Assembly: GCF_025398335.1 (NCBI RefSeq)
Contig: NZ_JAODOO010000002.1
Location: 1 to 64,000 of the forward strand
From: Clostridium sp. CX1
Lineage (GTDB): Bacteria > Bacillota > Clostridia > Clostridiales > Clostridiaceae
Reading direction: 5' to 3'
DNA: 64,000 nt
Shown: positions 8,487 through 16,997 of the stretch, one piece after another
How the letters are laid out: every line of letters begins with the position of its first letter
Numbering within the stretch: position 1 is the stretch's first letter
Program-made: the position numbers and the translations under genes
The notes under the pieces: generated by a model
Database searches by the model: none
What the model saw: the letters and a program-made list of their open reading frames with translations, nothing else
Told to the model about the DNA's origin: nothing

Positions 8487-10412
8487 TTAAACTGACTTTT
8501 GTGCCTCTATCTTTTCTGATAGTTCATTTAAATACTCCCATCTCTCATATAAGTTTTCTAACTTACTAGACAGCTCCTCTTTTTCAGCTAGGAGTTTTTG
8601 AAGCAGTTCAAAATCACTGCCTGCTGAGTTTATCTTATCATCTAACTTAGAAATTGAATCCTCTGTTTCGCTGATAACATTGTCAATTTCATCAAATTCT
8701 TTTTGCTCCTTATAGGAAAATTTTAAAGGCTTATCTTTCTTTTTTTCTTCCTTAGGAATAACTTTTTCCTTATTCTTTTTTTCTTCATCCTGTTGCTTTT
8801 TAACTACAGCTCCATACTTTTCGATATACTCAGAATAATTTCCTGTATGGTAAGTTATTTCACCGGAACCGTCTAACACAAGAAGTTTTTCTACAACTTT
8901 ATCTAGGAAATACCTGTCATGGGATACGGTTAATACTGTCCCTTCAAAGCTTTCTAAATAGTCTTCTAATATAGTTAAGGTTTGAATATCTAAATCGTTA
9001 GTTGGCTCGTCAAGTATTAGCACATTTGGAGCTTCCATAAGTACTCTAAGAAGGTATAGCCTTCTCTTTTCTCCGCCGGAAAGTTTGGATATAGGTGTCC
9101 ACTGCATTTCTGGAGAAAATAAAAATCTCTCCAGCATTTTAGCTGCGCTTATAACTTCACCATCGGAGGCTTTTAAGAATTCTCCCGCTTCTTTTATATA
9201 TTGAATAACTCTAAGGCTTTCATCCATCTCCTTATTTTCCTGAGAAAAATATCCTATTTTAACTGTTTCCCCGATATCTACAGTTCCCTCATTAGGCTGA
9301 ATTCTTCCTGTACATATATTAAGAAGAGTGGACTTTCCTACACCGTTAGGGCCTATTATTCCAACCCTATCATTTTTAGAAAATATATAGCTGAAATGAT
9401 TAACTATCTTTTTATCAGGATAGCTCATGGTTACGTCCATTAGCTCTATTACTTTTTTTCCTAGTCTGGTACTGGCGGAGGACATCTGTACCTTATCTTC
9501 AACTACCTCTAGTTTGCTATTTGCAATTTCTTCGAATCTATCAATTCTTGCCTTTTGTTTAGTAGTTCTAGCCTTTGCACCTCTTTTAATCCATGCCAAT
9601 TCTCTTCGATAAAGATTTTCACGTTTGCTTTCCATTGCTCTTTCTAATTCTTCACGCTCTGATTTCTTCTCTAAAAATACACTGTAATTTCCACTATAGC
9701 TGTAGAGGTTTCCGTTATGAAGCTCTATTATTCTATTTGTTACTCTATCTAAGAAGTACCTATCGTGGGTAATCATAAGTAGAGCACCTTTTCTGCTGTT
9801 TAAATATTGCTCAAGCCACAGCACTGTGTCGTTATCAATATGGTTAGTTGGCTCATCTAATATAAGCAAATTTGCAGGAGTTATTAAGGCCTGAGCTAGG
9901 GCTATTCTCTTTTTTTGACCACCAGAAAGAGTTCCTACTTTAGCTTCAAAGTCAAAAATGTTCAATTTGGTAAGGATAGTCTTAGCATCACTTTCAATTT
10001 GCCACCCATTTAAACCGTCCATCTTAGGCGTTAAATCTAGGAGCATCTTCTGCAGCCTAGAATCTTCTGGACTTCTTTCTAAGGCTTTTGTTATAGTTTC
10101 GTATTCTCTTAAAAGCTTCATTACCGGTGAGTCTCCCTTAAAAACCTGTTCCAGTACTGTAGCATCTTCATCAAAGACTGTTGATTGGGATAAAAAGTTT
10201 ACCGTTAACTTATTGGCAGTAATTATATTGCCGTTGTCATAAGTTTCTACTCCTGCGATGATTTTAAGCAGTGTAGATTTACCGGTACCATTGATACCTA
10301 TGACACCTATCTTATCTCCTTCACTTATGGAAAGTGAAATATTATCAAGGAGTATTTTTTCTCCATAACTTTTGCTTATATTTTCTAAAGATATTAAATT
10401 CATATAGTTCAC
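8487..10412 (-). CDS. ABC-F family ATPase, Uup-like, with C-terminal coiled coil
   Basis: 641 residues, two ABC ATPase domains and no membrane segment. Domain 1: GINGTGKST, LSGGQKKRIALAQAL, LLILDEPTNHID. Domain 2: GPNGVGKST, LSGGEKRRLYLLRVL, LILDEPTNDLD. A Lys/Glu-rich linker and a coiled coil (about 555-641) follow, as in Uup, whose C-terminus binds branched DNA; related ABC-F proteins act on ribosomes. Unlike the ABC-F at 2937, both domains have intact Walker and signature motifs. The start is ambiguous: GTG 10412 lies close behind AAAGGA, while ATG 10403 (MNLISLENIS) is 9 bases further in with wider spacing. Monocistronic, with a shared terminator. Confidence 0.88.
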   Translation of the reverse strand: MNYMNLISLENISKSYGEKILLDNISLSISEGDKIGVIGINGTGKSTLLKIIAGVETYDNGNIITANKLTVNFLSQSTVFDEDATVLEQVFKGDSPVMKLLREYETITKALERSPEDSRLQKMLLDLTPKMDGLNGWQIESDAKTILTKLNIFDFEAKVGTLSGGQKKRIALAQALITPANLLILDEPTNHIDNDTVLWLEQYLNSRKGALLMITHDRYFLDRVTNRIIELHNGNLYSYSGNYSVFLEKKSEREELERAMESKRENLYRRELAWIKRGAKARTTKQKARIDRFEEIANSKLEVVEDKVQMSSASTRLGKKVIELMDVTMSYPDKKIVNHFSYIFSKNDRVGIIGPNGVGKSTLLNICTGRIQPNEGTVDIGETVKIGYFSQENKEMDESLRVIQYIKEAGEFLKASDGEVISAAKMLERFLFSPEMQWTPISKLSGGEKRRLYLLRVLMEAPNVLILDEPTNDLDIQTLTILEDYLESFEGTVLTVSHDRYFLDKVVEKLLVLDGSGEITYHTGNYSEYIEKYGAVVKKQQDEEKKNKEKVIPKEEKKKDKPLKFSYKEQKEFDEIDNVISETEDSISKLDDKINSAGSDFELLQKLLAEKEELSSKLENLYERWEYLNELSEKIEAQKSV

Positions 10413-10651
10413 TAATCCTTTCTTGTTTCTCCCTTTATAAATAATAAAACATATTATTAAGTATATTGGTTAATAGTTAAATTTTCAACTATTTAAGAAT
10501 CCAATGCAATAAAGTAAAAATGGCAATCTTTTAATTTTAGATTTAGTAGGTAAGTAACATATAAAGAAGTTAAAAATTATAACCACAACTTAGCAATTTC
10601 GGTTATAATATAATAATAACAATGTTTATTCCGCTTTGGAGGTGAAGAATT

Positions 10652-12253
10652 ATGAAGTTAGATACAGCACAAAAAAGGATAATTAGAAGTAAGGTTCTAG
10701 GCTATAATCTAGTAAGAGGGACAGCAGGTTCAGGGAAGACTACAGTTGCAGTAAATAGAAGTATTTTTTTAAAGGACAACTACTGTTTGTATGAAACAGA
10801 TAAAATCTTAATGGTAGCGCAAAATGATAGTCATCTTCAGCAGATTAAAGAAACTCTCCATAAGACGGAAGAAAGTCAAACAGAGTTTATAACCTTATTT
10901 TCGAATCAGGTGGACAAGGTACATCTTGAAACAATAGATAATATTGTGTATAGTTATTTCTTGGAACATAGAAGGAAAAATAAATACAACTGTAAACTTA
11001 TTATTAAGGAAGAACAGTATGAAATTACTAAACAATGCCTAAATGAAATTAAAAATTCATATAAGGGACTTAAAGTATTAAATGAAAGATACATAGAATT
11101 TATTATAGATGAAATAAATTGGATTAAAGATTGTAACTATATAAAGCTTGAAGAGTATCAAAAGGCAGATAGAGTAGGAAGAAAAGTGACAAAAGAACAA
11201 GGTCCCAAGAGACTTTTAAAGAACTCCAAGGCAAGAGAAGCTATCTTTAATATGATGCAACTATATAATAATCTATTGAAAGAAAAGAATTTAGTGGATC
11301 AGAGAGACATTACCCTGTTAGCTACTAAATATGCCGAAGATAGCAAGAAAAAGTATAGTCATATAATAGCAGATGATTCACAAGACCTAACAAAAATTCA
11401 ATTAGAATTTTTAGATCTTTTATGCAGCAAAAAGGCATATTCTAATATAATGTTAATTGTAAACAGAGAAAAGCATTTAAATCAAAACGGTTGGATAACA
11501 AAAGGCCGGAAATTTGCAAGTTTAAACTTAGATGAAAATATAAAAAAATATTCTCTAAACAAGAAATATGGACCTAGTGGCCAATTAGAGAATGATTTTA
11601 AGTCCATAGAAACTTCACAAGAACAATTGGATATACTAAATAGTTGTGGTGATAGTAAAAATAATATTAATAATCCGGCAAAGCTTAATGAAAAATACGG
11701 AGAAAAAGGAATAATAGAAATGAGTAATAATACCTCACCTTTTATAGAAAAATTTCAATATTGCGATCTAAGACACAGTAGAAAATATAGTTTTACAAGG
11801 GATTTAAATAATATTTCAGAGCTTTTAGTTAAAAGTGGGGATAGTGAAGACGTATATAGCATTGAGGAATTAAAGCAATTAGCTGTATACAGTGATATAG
11901 CAGCAGGGGAGCCAATATTAATGAATTCAGACATAGAAGGTGATTTCTATATACCACAGCATTGGTTAAAGGGCGTTAAAGATTGCTTCTTACTAAAGGT
12001 TAAAGGGGATAGTATGATAGGGGCTGACATAGATGATGGTGATTATGTGGTAATCAGAAAACAATATGCAGCACAAAATAATGATATAGTGGCGGTAGAT
12101 TTAGATGGAAATGCTACGCTAAAAAGGTTACAAATAGGTAAAGGAAGAATAGTTCTTATGCCTGAAAATGAGAAATATTATCCTATAGAAATTACTGACA
12201 ATGAAATAAATGTTATTGGAGTGGCTGTAGGAGTTGTAAAACAGAAGATTTAA
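10652..12253 (+). CDS. UvrD-like NTPase fused to a LexA-type S24 self-cleaving protease
   Basis: 533 residues. The N-terminal 270 resemble the first half of a UvrD/Rep helicase: AQKRIIRS, Walker A GTAGSGKTT (23-31), a motif-II-like IIADDSQDLTKIQ (238-250). No helicase motifs IV-VI follow; residues 270-400 look like a low-complexity linker. The C-terminus (about 410-533) is a full LexA protease: cleavage site AAGEP (Ala418-Gly419), Ser454 in VKGDSM and Lys491 in ATLKR. The Ser-Lys spacing of 37 equals that of E. coli LexA. There is no LexA DNA-binding domain. Likely role: a damage- or nucleotide-sensing NTPase whose fate is set by self-cleavage. It leads the run into clpS and clpA (25-base gap to clpS). 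ATG start after GGAGGTG. Confidence 0.85.
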   Translation: MKLDTAQKRIIRSKVLGYNLVRGTAGSGKTTVAVNRSIFLKDNYCLYETDKILMVAQNDSHLQQIKETLHKTEESQTEFITLFSNQVDKVHLETIDNIVYSYFLEHRRKNKYNCKLIIKEEQYEITKQCLNEIKNSYKGLKVLNERYIEFIIDEINWIKDCNYIKLEEYQKADRVGRKVTKEQGPKRLLKNSKAREAIFNMMQLYNNLLKEKNLVDQRDITLLATKYAEDSKKKYSHIIADDSQDLTKIQLEFLDLLCSKKAYSNIMLIVNREKHLNQNGWITKGRKFASLNLDENIKKYSLNKKYGPSGQLENDFKSIETSQEQLDILNSCGDSKNNINNPAKLNEKYGEKGIIEMSNNTSPFIEKFQYCDLRHSRKYSFTRDLNNISELLVKSGDSEDVYSIEELKQLAVYSDIAAGEPILMNSDIEGDFYIPQHWLKGVKDCFLLKVKGDSMIGADIDDGDYVVIRKQYAAQNNDIVAVDLDGNATLKRLQIGKGRIVLMPENEKYYPIEITDNEINVIGVAVGVVKQKI

Positions 12254-12278
12254 TTTTTATGCTATGGAGTTGTTAAAC

Positions 12279-12578
12279 ATGTCTCAAAAAACTATTTTAA
12301 AAGAAAGTACAGATACTAAGGCAAAAAAACCTAAAATGTTTAAGGTGCTTATTCATAATGATGATTATACAACTATGGATTTTGTAGTTGAAGTATTGGT
12401 AAAGGTATTTAAAAAGGCTGTAGTTGATGCTACAAAAATAATGTATGATGTGCATAAAAAAGGAATAGGAGTAGCAGGGATATACTCCTATGATATAGCT
12501 GCTACAAAAATGATACAGGCATCTGCTATGGCGGAAAGCAGCGGGTTCCCACTAAAATTTAGCATGGAAGAGGAATAG
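12279..12578 (+). CDS. clpS: ClpS adaptor of the Clp protease
   Basis: 99 residues. ClpS hands substrates with destabilising N-terminal residues to ClpA-ClpP. The core motif KMFKVLIHNDDYTTMDFVVE matches the ClpS fold, including the Asn-Asp pair that binds the N-terminal amino group, and the C-terminus (ESSGFPLKFSMEEE) is typical. An ATG at 12264 is also in frame, but GGAG at 12267-12270 is well spaced only for the ATG at 12279 (MSQKTILKES), which I prefer. It sits directly before clpA and behind the NTPase-LexA fusion on the same strand, so co-transcription is likely. Confidence 0.93.
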   Translation: MSQKTILKESTDTKAKKPKMFKVLIHNDDYTTMDFVVEVLVKVFKKAVVDATKIMYDVHKKGIGVAGIYSYDIAATKMIQASAMAESSGFPLKFSMEEE

Positions 12579-12580
12579 AT

Positions 12581-14827
12581 ATGAGATTAGATAGGATAGT
12601 AAATGAGGTCATTACCGCAGCTTATAATGAAGCAAAGTATTCAAAACATGAATATTTTACTCCAGAACACATATTGTATGCTTCCTTATTTTTTAGTGAG
12701 GGAAGAGATATTATAGAAAATTGTGGTGGTGACATAGAGGAAATAAAAAAAGATTTAACAAGATATTTTCATGAAAATATAAATCTAATATCAGAAGGGG
12801 AGCCTTTAGAGACTATAGGCATACAGAATATTATAACCACTGCAGGCTCTCATGTGCTGGCAGCAGAAAAAAATATAATAAAGCTTGGAGACATCTTTAT
12901 ATCTATTTATGATGAAGAAGAAAGCTTTGCCAGCTATTTCTTAAAAAAACAGGGAATAAAAAGAATAGATATTCTTAACTATATTACCCATGGACTTTCA
13001 GAAATTAATTCAATATATTCTGAGGATGAACAGGAATTAGAAGATGATTATATGGATGAAGTTGAAAGTGAAAAGAAGGGTGAGTTACTACTAAAGGATT
13101 TTACCGTGGAGCTTACGGAAAAAGCTGAAAATGATGAAATTGACCCACTGATTGGAAGAGAAGATATAATAAATAGAACCATACAGGTGTTATCTAGAAG
13201 GTTAAAAAATAATCCAATACATGTTGGTGAACCAGGGGTAGGTAAGACTGCCATTACAGAAGGTTTAGCAACACTAATTGTACAAAACAAGGTGCCTAAA
13301 TCTCTTCAAAAAAGTAAGATTTATTCACTAGATATGGGTTCACTGCTTGCAGGAACCAAATATAGAGGAGATTTTGAGGAGAGAATTAAGAAGGTATTAA
13401 AGAAAATTGAAAAAGAAGATAAAGCCATTGTTTATATAGATGAAATCCATACTATAATCGGAGCAGGTTCTGTATCTGGTGGTGCAATGGATGCCTCTAA
13501 TATACTTAAGCCTTTTTTAACAAAGGGAAAAATTAGGTTTATTGGTTCAACAACCTATGATGAGTACAAAAAAATATTTGAAAAGGATAAAGCTTTATCT
13601 AGAAGATTTCAAAAAATTGAGGTTACAGAGCCAAACAATGAAGAGGCATACAACATTCTAATGGGCCTAAAGGAAAACTATGAAAAGTTTCATAAAGTAA
13701 GCTATACAGAGGAAGCTTTAAAGGCTGCAGTGGAGCTTTCAGCAAAGTATATAAATGATAGATACCTGCCAGATAAGGCCATAGACGTAATAGATGAAGC
13801 GGGGGCTAATGCTAGAATAAATGGAAAAGATGATGAGGTTATAGTTATTAGAAGCGGTGATATAGAAAAGGTAGTATCTTCTATGGCAAGAATACCAGAG
13901 CAGAGCGTATCTGTAAATGAGATAGAGATACTAAGAAGCTTAGAAAAGAACCTAAAGGAAAAAATATTCGGTCAAGATGAGGCCATAGATACATTAGTTA
14001 GAGCTATAAAAAAATCTAGGGCAGGTTTTAATGATGAGAACAAAACTGTAGCTAATCTTCTATTTGTAGGACCTACAGGAGTGGGAAAAACAGAGATATG
14101 TAAGCAGCTTGCAAATGCTCTTAATATTCCATTGATTAGATTCGATATGAGTGAATATCAGGAAAAACACAGTGTGGCAAGACTTATTGGAGCTCCCCCA
14201 GGATATGTAGGCTATGAAGAAGGCGGTCTTTTAACGGACAATGTTAGAAAAAACCCTTACTGCGTCTTATTGCTTGATGAAATTGAGAAGGTTCATCCAG
14301 ATGTTTTAAACATACTACTACAGCTAATGGATTATGCCACTCTTACTGATAGTACAGGAAAGAAAACGGATTTTAGAAATGTAATACTGATAATGACTTC
14401 CAATGCAGGAGCAAGGTCTCTGGGAAAAACCTTAATGGGTTTTGGAGAGAGAATAACTAAAGAAGAATCTATAACTAAGGAAATAGAAAGAGTTTTTTCT
14501 CCTGAGTTTAGAAATAGACTGGATGATACTGTTATATTTAATAGAATGAATGAAGAAATGGCCCTTCTTGTAGCTAAGAAGGCTATATCAGAATTTGAAG
14601 AAAAACTATTATCTAAGGGCATAAAGGCAACAGTTACAGAGAGATGCTATAAGTGGCTATCTACGAAGGGAACGTCATTAGAATATGGTGCAAGAGAAAT
14701 AATAAGAATAGTTCAGCACCAAATTAAACCTTATTTTGTTGATCAAATTCTATTTGGAGAGGAAAGGGGCACTAATTCCTACGTAATAGATGTAGAGGAC
14801 AATAAGGTTATAATAAGGGCAGAATAA
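12581..14827 (+). CDS. clpA: ClpA, ATPase subunit of the Clp protease
   Basis: 748 residues, standard ClpA length and layout: an N-terminal repeat domain (1-140) that receives ClpS, AAA+ domain 1 with GEPGVGKT and VYIDEIHTIIGAG, and AAA+ domain 2 with GPTGVGKT, LLLDEIEKVHPDVL and MTSNAGA. The C-terminal part has the tripeptide IGL-type loop region replaced in my reading by the MGFGERI segment, which may be the ClpP-docking loop; this is tentative. The enzyme unfolds substrates for ClpP. Start ATG is 3 bases after the clpS stop, so the two are translationally coupled. No clpP is in the window. Confidence 0.93.
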   Translation: MRLDRIVNEVITAAYNEAKYSKHEYFTPEHILYASLFFSEGRDIIENCGGDIEEIKKDLTRYFHENINLISEGEPLETIGIQNIITTAGSHVLAAEKNIIKLGDIFISIYDEEESFASYFLKKQGIKRIDILNYITHGLSEINSIYSEDEQELEDDYMDEVESEKKGELLLKDFTVELTEKAENDEIDPLIGREDIINRTIQVLSRRLKNNPIHVGEPGVGKTAITEGLATLIVQNKVPKSLQKSKIYSLDMGSLLAGTKYRGDFEERIKKVLKKIEKEDKAIVYIDEIHTIIGAGSVSGGAMDASNILKPFLTKGKIRFIGSTTYDEYKKIFEKDKALSRRFQKIEVTEPNNEEAYNILMGLKENYEKFHKVSYTEEALKAAVELSAKYINDRYLPDKAIDVIDEAGANARINGKDDEVIVIRSGDIEKVVSSMARIPEQSVSVNEIEILRSLEKNLKEKIFGQDEAIDTLVRAIKKSRAGFNDENKTVANLLFVGPTGVGKTEICKQLANALNIPLIRFDMSEYQEKHSVARLIGAPPGYVGYEEGGLLTDNVRKNPYCVLLLDEIEKVHPDVLNILLQLMDYATLTDSTGKKTDFRNVILIMTSNAGARSLGKTLMGFGERITKEESITKEIERVFSPEFRNRLDDTVIFNRMNEEMALLVAKKAISEFEEKLLSKGIKATVTERCYKWLSTKGTSLEYGAREIIRIVQHQIKPYFVDQILFGEERGTNSYVIDVEDNKVIIRAE

Positions 14828-14868
14828 TAAAGCTAACAATTTTTAGGGGCTTTAAAGGGGTTGAAGTA

Positions 14869-15558
14869 ATGAATAAAGTCACTATAGAAGATTTAAATCA
14901 AATAGAAATTTTTAAAGATATAGATACTTCAACTTTGGAAATGATGGTATCTAAGGCTATAAAGCTAAAGATTAATAAGGGAGAAATGTTATTTTACGAA
15001 AGACAAGAGGTTGAGAATATATATCTAATTTTAAAGGGAAAAATGACTATGTTTAGAAGCTCAGAAGAAGGTCAAAAAAGAGTTATTTATATTTTAAGTG
15101 ATGGGCAGTTTATCAATGAAGTTATCTTTGACGAACTGCCTGCCTCTATAAATTGTGAGGCCTTTGAAGAAACTTTTGTTTTAAGCTTTTTCAGAAAAGA
15201 TTTGCTGGAGATAATGTCTAAGGACTTTAAGCTTACTAGGGTTATAATAAATTCTATGGCAAAAAAAATTAGAAGGCTTTACAGACAGCTTAAAAATAGT
15301 GTGCCAATAAAAATAGATAAAAAACTTGCAGCTAAGCTGTGGAAGCTCTCTAAGGATTATGGAATAGATACTGAAAATGGTGTATTAATCAATTTAAATA
15401 TTAGTATTACCTACCTGGCGGATATGCTGGGGAGTACAAGAGAAACTATTTCAAGATGTATCCGTACCTTGGAAAAGAGTGGGATGATTAAAATGGAAGG
15501 TAAAAAAATACTAGTAAAAAATCCTGATGAGTTATCCATTTACTTTAGAGGAAGATAG
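14869..15558 (+). CDS. Crp/Fnr-family transcription regulator
   Basis: 229 residues: a cNMP-binding-type beta-barrel (about 12-120; KGEMLFYERQEVENIYLILKG is split over the first strands), a long dimer helix, and a C-terminal helix-turn-helix (YLADMLGSTRETISRCIRTLEKSG, about 180-205). No N-terminal Cys cluster is present, so it is not a classical [4Fe-4S] Fnr; a small-molecule or redox signal is more likely. ATG start after AAAGGGG. It follows clpA by 41 bases and precedes the asr operon by 600 bases, where a GTGATA-N2-TATCAC site suits this family. It may therefore regulate sulfite reduction, which is inferred. Confidence 0.87.
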   Translation: MNKVTIEDLNQIEIFKDIDTSTLEMMVSKAIKLKINKGEMLFYERQEVENIYLILKGKMTMFRSSEEGQKRVIYILSDGQFINEVIFDELPASINCEAFEETFVLSFFRKDLLEIMSKDFKLTRVIINSMAKKIRRLYRQLKNSVPIKIDKKLAAKLWKLSKDYGIDTENGVLINLNISITYLADMLGSTRETISRCIRTLEKSGMIKMEGKKILVKNPDELSIYFRGR

Positions 15559-15572
15559 TAATGTAAGAGTGC

Positions 15573-15618
15573 ATTCACATATTTTTTATACTTTAATATA
15601 ATGGAGTATAATGTGAAT
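15573..15618 (+). promoter_or_regulatory. Inverted repeat in the leader of the 15641 gene
   Basis: ATTCACA (15573-15579) and TTATAC (15586-15591) pair with GTATAA (15606-15611) and TGTGAAT (15612-15618), enclosing a TATAAT-like element. The outer arms resemble Crp/Fnr half-sites and lie just after the Crp/Fnr gene, so this may be an operator or an RNA hairpin before the ribosome-binding site. Confidence 0.35.
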
Positions 15619-15640
15619 ATTGAGGAGGAATTATACTATC

Positions 15641-16048
15641 ATGAATCCTATAGTAAATTTTTATTTAATTTCTGAAGATGAGGAAGACTCCTTCGAGGAG
15701 CTAGCTGTAGGAATAAAGTCAGATAACTCTATGTATTTTACACTGCAAGTACAAGATACAGTTATACCTCCTAATGATGAAAGCACTCAGTATACTGTAG
15801 CTAAGATTGTTAAAAACTTTTACAGTGGTGAAATGGATGTATACCTTTCCAAAACTAAAAATCCAGATGAGTTACTTGAAGAAATAGGAAGCTTTGCCAA
15901 TGAAACTCTAAAAACAATGTTTGGTTCTTTAAATATTAATATCCAAGATTTAGGAATTGGTGAAGAACCGAGGAACTCTCATAATAAAGATGACAAGTAC
16001 GTAAAAGAGGCAATATACGAGGAGATACCTAGTGATAAGTTAAATTAA
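15641..16048 (+). CDS. Unknown acidic protein
   Basis: 135 residues, acidic, soluble, with no recognised domain. The frame extends upstream to a TTG at 15620, but AGGAGGAA at 15623-15630 is placed for the ATG at 15641 (MNPIVNFYLISEDEED), which I take as the start. It has a compact first 100 residues with alternating hydrophobic strands (IVNFYLIS, YFTLQVQDTVI) and a charged, probably disordered tail. It lies between a Crp/Fnr gene and the asr operon, closed by its own terminator, so it is likely a separate transcript. Confidence 0.6.
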   Translation: MNPIVNFYLISEDEEDSFEELAVGIKSDNSMYFTLQVQDTVIPPNDESTQYTVAKIVKNFYSGEMDVYLSKTKNPDELLEEIGSFANETLKTMFGSLNINIQDLGIGEEPRNSHNKDDKYVKEAIYEEIPSDKLN

Positions 16049-16089
16049 TAATAAGAACTGCTGCGATAAAAAGTGGCAGTTTTTATTAT
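16048..16089 (+). terminator. Rho-independent terminator before the asr operon
   Basis: ATAATAAGAACTGC pairs with GCAGTTTTTATTAT across a 14-base loop, overlapping the stop codon and followed by further T residues. Confidence 0.75.
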
Positions 16090-16111
16090 TTTTCAAAAAA
16101 GTTTTTTAACC

Positions 16112-16153
16112 GTGATAAATATCACATTATTTTTTCTGGGAATATGTTATGTT
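16112..16153 (+). promoter_or_regulatory. Crp/Fnr-type operator and -10 box of the asr operon
   Basis: GTGATAAATATCAC at 16112-16125 is a dyad with 6-base arms. A -10-like TATGTT at 16148-16153 predicts a start near 16160, placing the dyad centre at about -41.5, the class II activator position of Crp/Fnr proteins. There is no good -35 box, as expected for activator dependence. Confidence 0.5.
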
Positions 16154-16191
16154 AAATATGTAACAAAGATGATTTTGAAAGGGTGATCTAT

Positions 16192-16986
16192 TTGTATAGT
16201 GAAGAGATTGGCAAGCTGAGTGGAGCTGCAGTAAACAAGGCAGCTTTACTTAAAAGAAGCAAAGGAAAGTACCTAGTGGCCTCAGCACTAGCAGGAATGT
16301 TCGTTGGTTTTGGTATTATACTTATATTTACTATTGGAGGGCTTCTAGGAGCTGTTAACTCACCGGCTACAAAAATTGTAATGGGACTTTCCTTTGGAGT
16401 TGCCCTAAGTTTAGTTTTGGCTGCAGGTTCAGAGTTATTTACAGGAAATAACATGATCATGATTGTAGGAGTTTTAGAAAAAAAGGTTAAGAGCAGTGAT
16501 CTTTGGAATATATGGATTTTTAGTTGGATTGGAAATTTAGTAGGTTCTATAGTATTAGCAGCAATGTTTGTGGCATCGGGGCTTTCGCAAGGTACTACAG
16601 CAGAATTTATTCTTAAAACTTCTGCTGCAAAAATGGGAGCACCTTTCATGCAATTATTCTTTAGAGGTATCCTATGTAATATACTAGTTTGCCTAGCAGT
16701 GTGGTGCTTTTTTAAACTGAAGGACGAAGCAGCAAAGCTTATAATGGTTTTCTGGTGTTTATTCGCCTTTATAACTTCAGGCTTTGAACACAGTATAGCT
16801 AATATGACACTACTTTCTATAGCTTTAATGATTCCACATAAAGCAGTGGTATCATTAGGAGGATTTGCTCATAATATTATAGCAGTAACTCTTGGAAATA
16901 TTATTGGTGGAATGTTATTTGTAGGAATTGCTTATTGGTATGTTTCTAAGAAAGAAACAGAAGAAATAAATAATAAGATTGCATAG
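16192..16986 (+). CDS. Formate/nitrite-family channel, probable hydrosulfide channel
   Basis: 264 residues with six hydrophobic helices, the FNT fold. Family motifs are visible: AGMFVGFGI, AGSELFTGNNM, and the late SLGGFAHNIIAVTLGNIIGGM. FNT proteins pass small monovalent anions; members encoded with asrABC in clostridia conduct HS-, the product of sulfite reduction, out of the cell. The 11-base gap to asrA supports that role here. A GTG at 16183 is in frame, but AAAGGG is better spaced for the TTG at 16192 (MYSEEIGKLSG). The substrate call comes from context plus the known clostridial case. Confidence 0.85.
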   Translation: MYSEEIGKLSGAAVNKAALLKRSKGKYLVASALAGMFVGFGIILIFTIGGLLGAVNSPATKIVMGLSFGVALSLVLAAGSELFTGNNMIMIVGVLEKKVKSSDLWNIWIFSWIGNLVGSIVLAAMFVASGLSQGTTAEFILKTSAAKMGAPFMQLFFRGILCNILVCLAVWCFFKLKDEAAKLIMVFWCLFAFITSGFEHSIANMTLLSIALMIPHKAVVSLGGFAHNIIAVTLGNIIGGMLFVGIAYWYVSKKETEEINNKIA

Positions 16987-16997
16987 GGAGGTTTAAA

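Noticed and set aside
13048-14622. Minus-strand frames opposite clpA
   Set aside because: Ser/Phe/Leu-rich translations typical of reverse reading of an AT-rich coding strand.
16188-16649. 153-codon minus-strand frame opposite the FNT channel gene
   Set aside because: The plus-strand product is a clear membrane channel; the reverse frame is a composition artefact.
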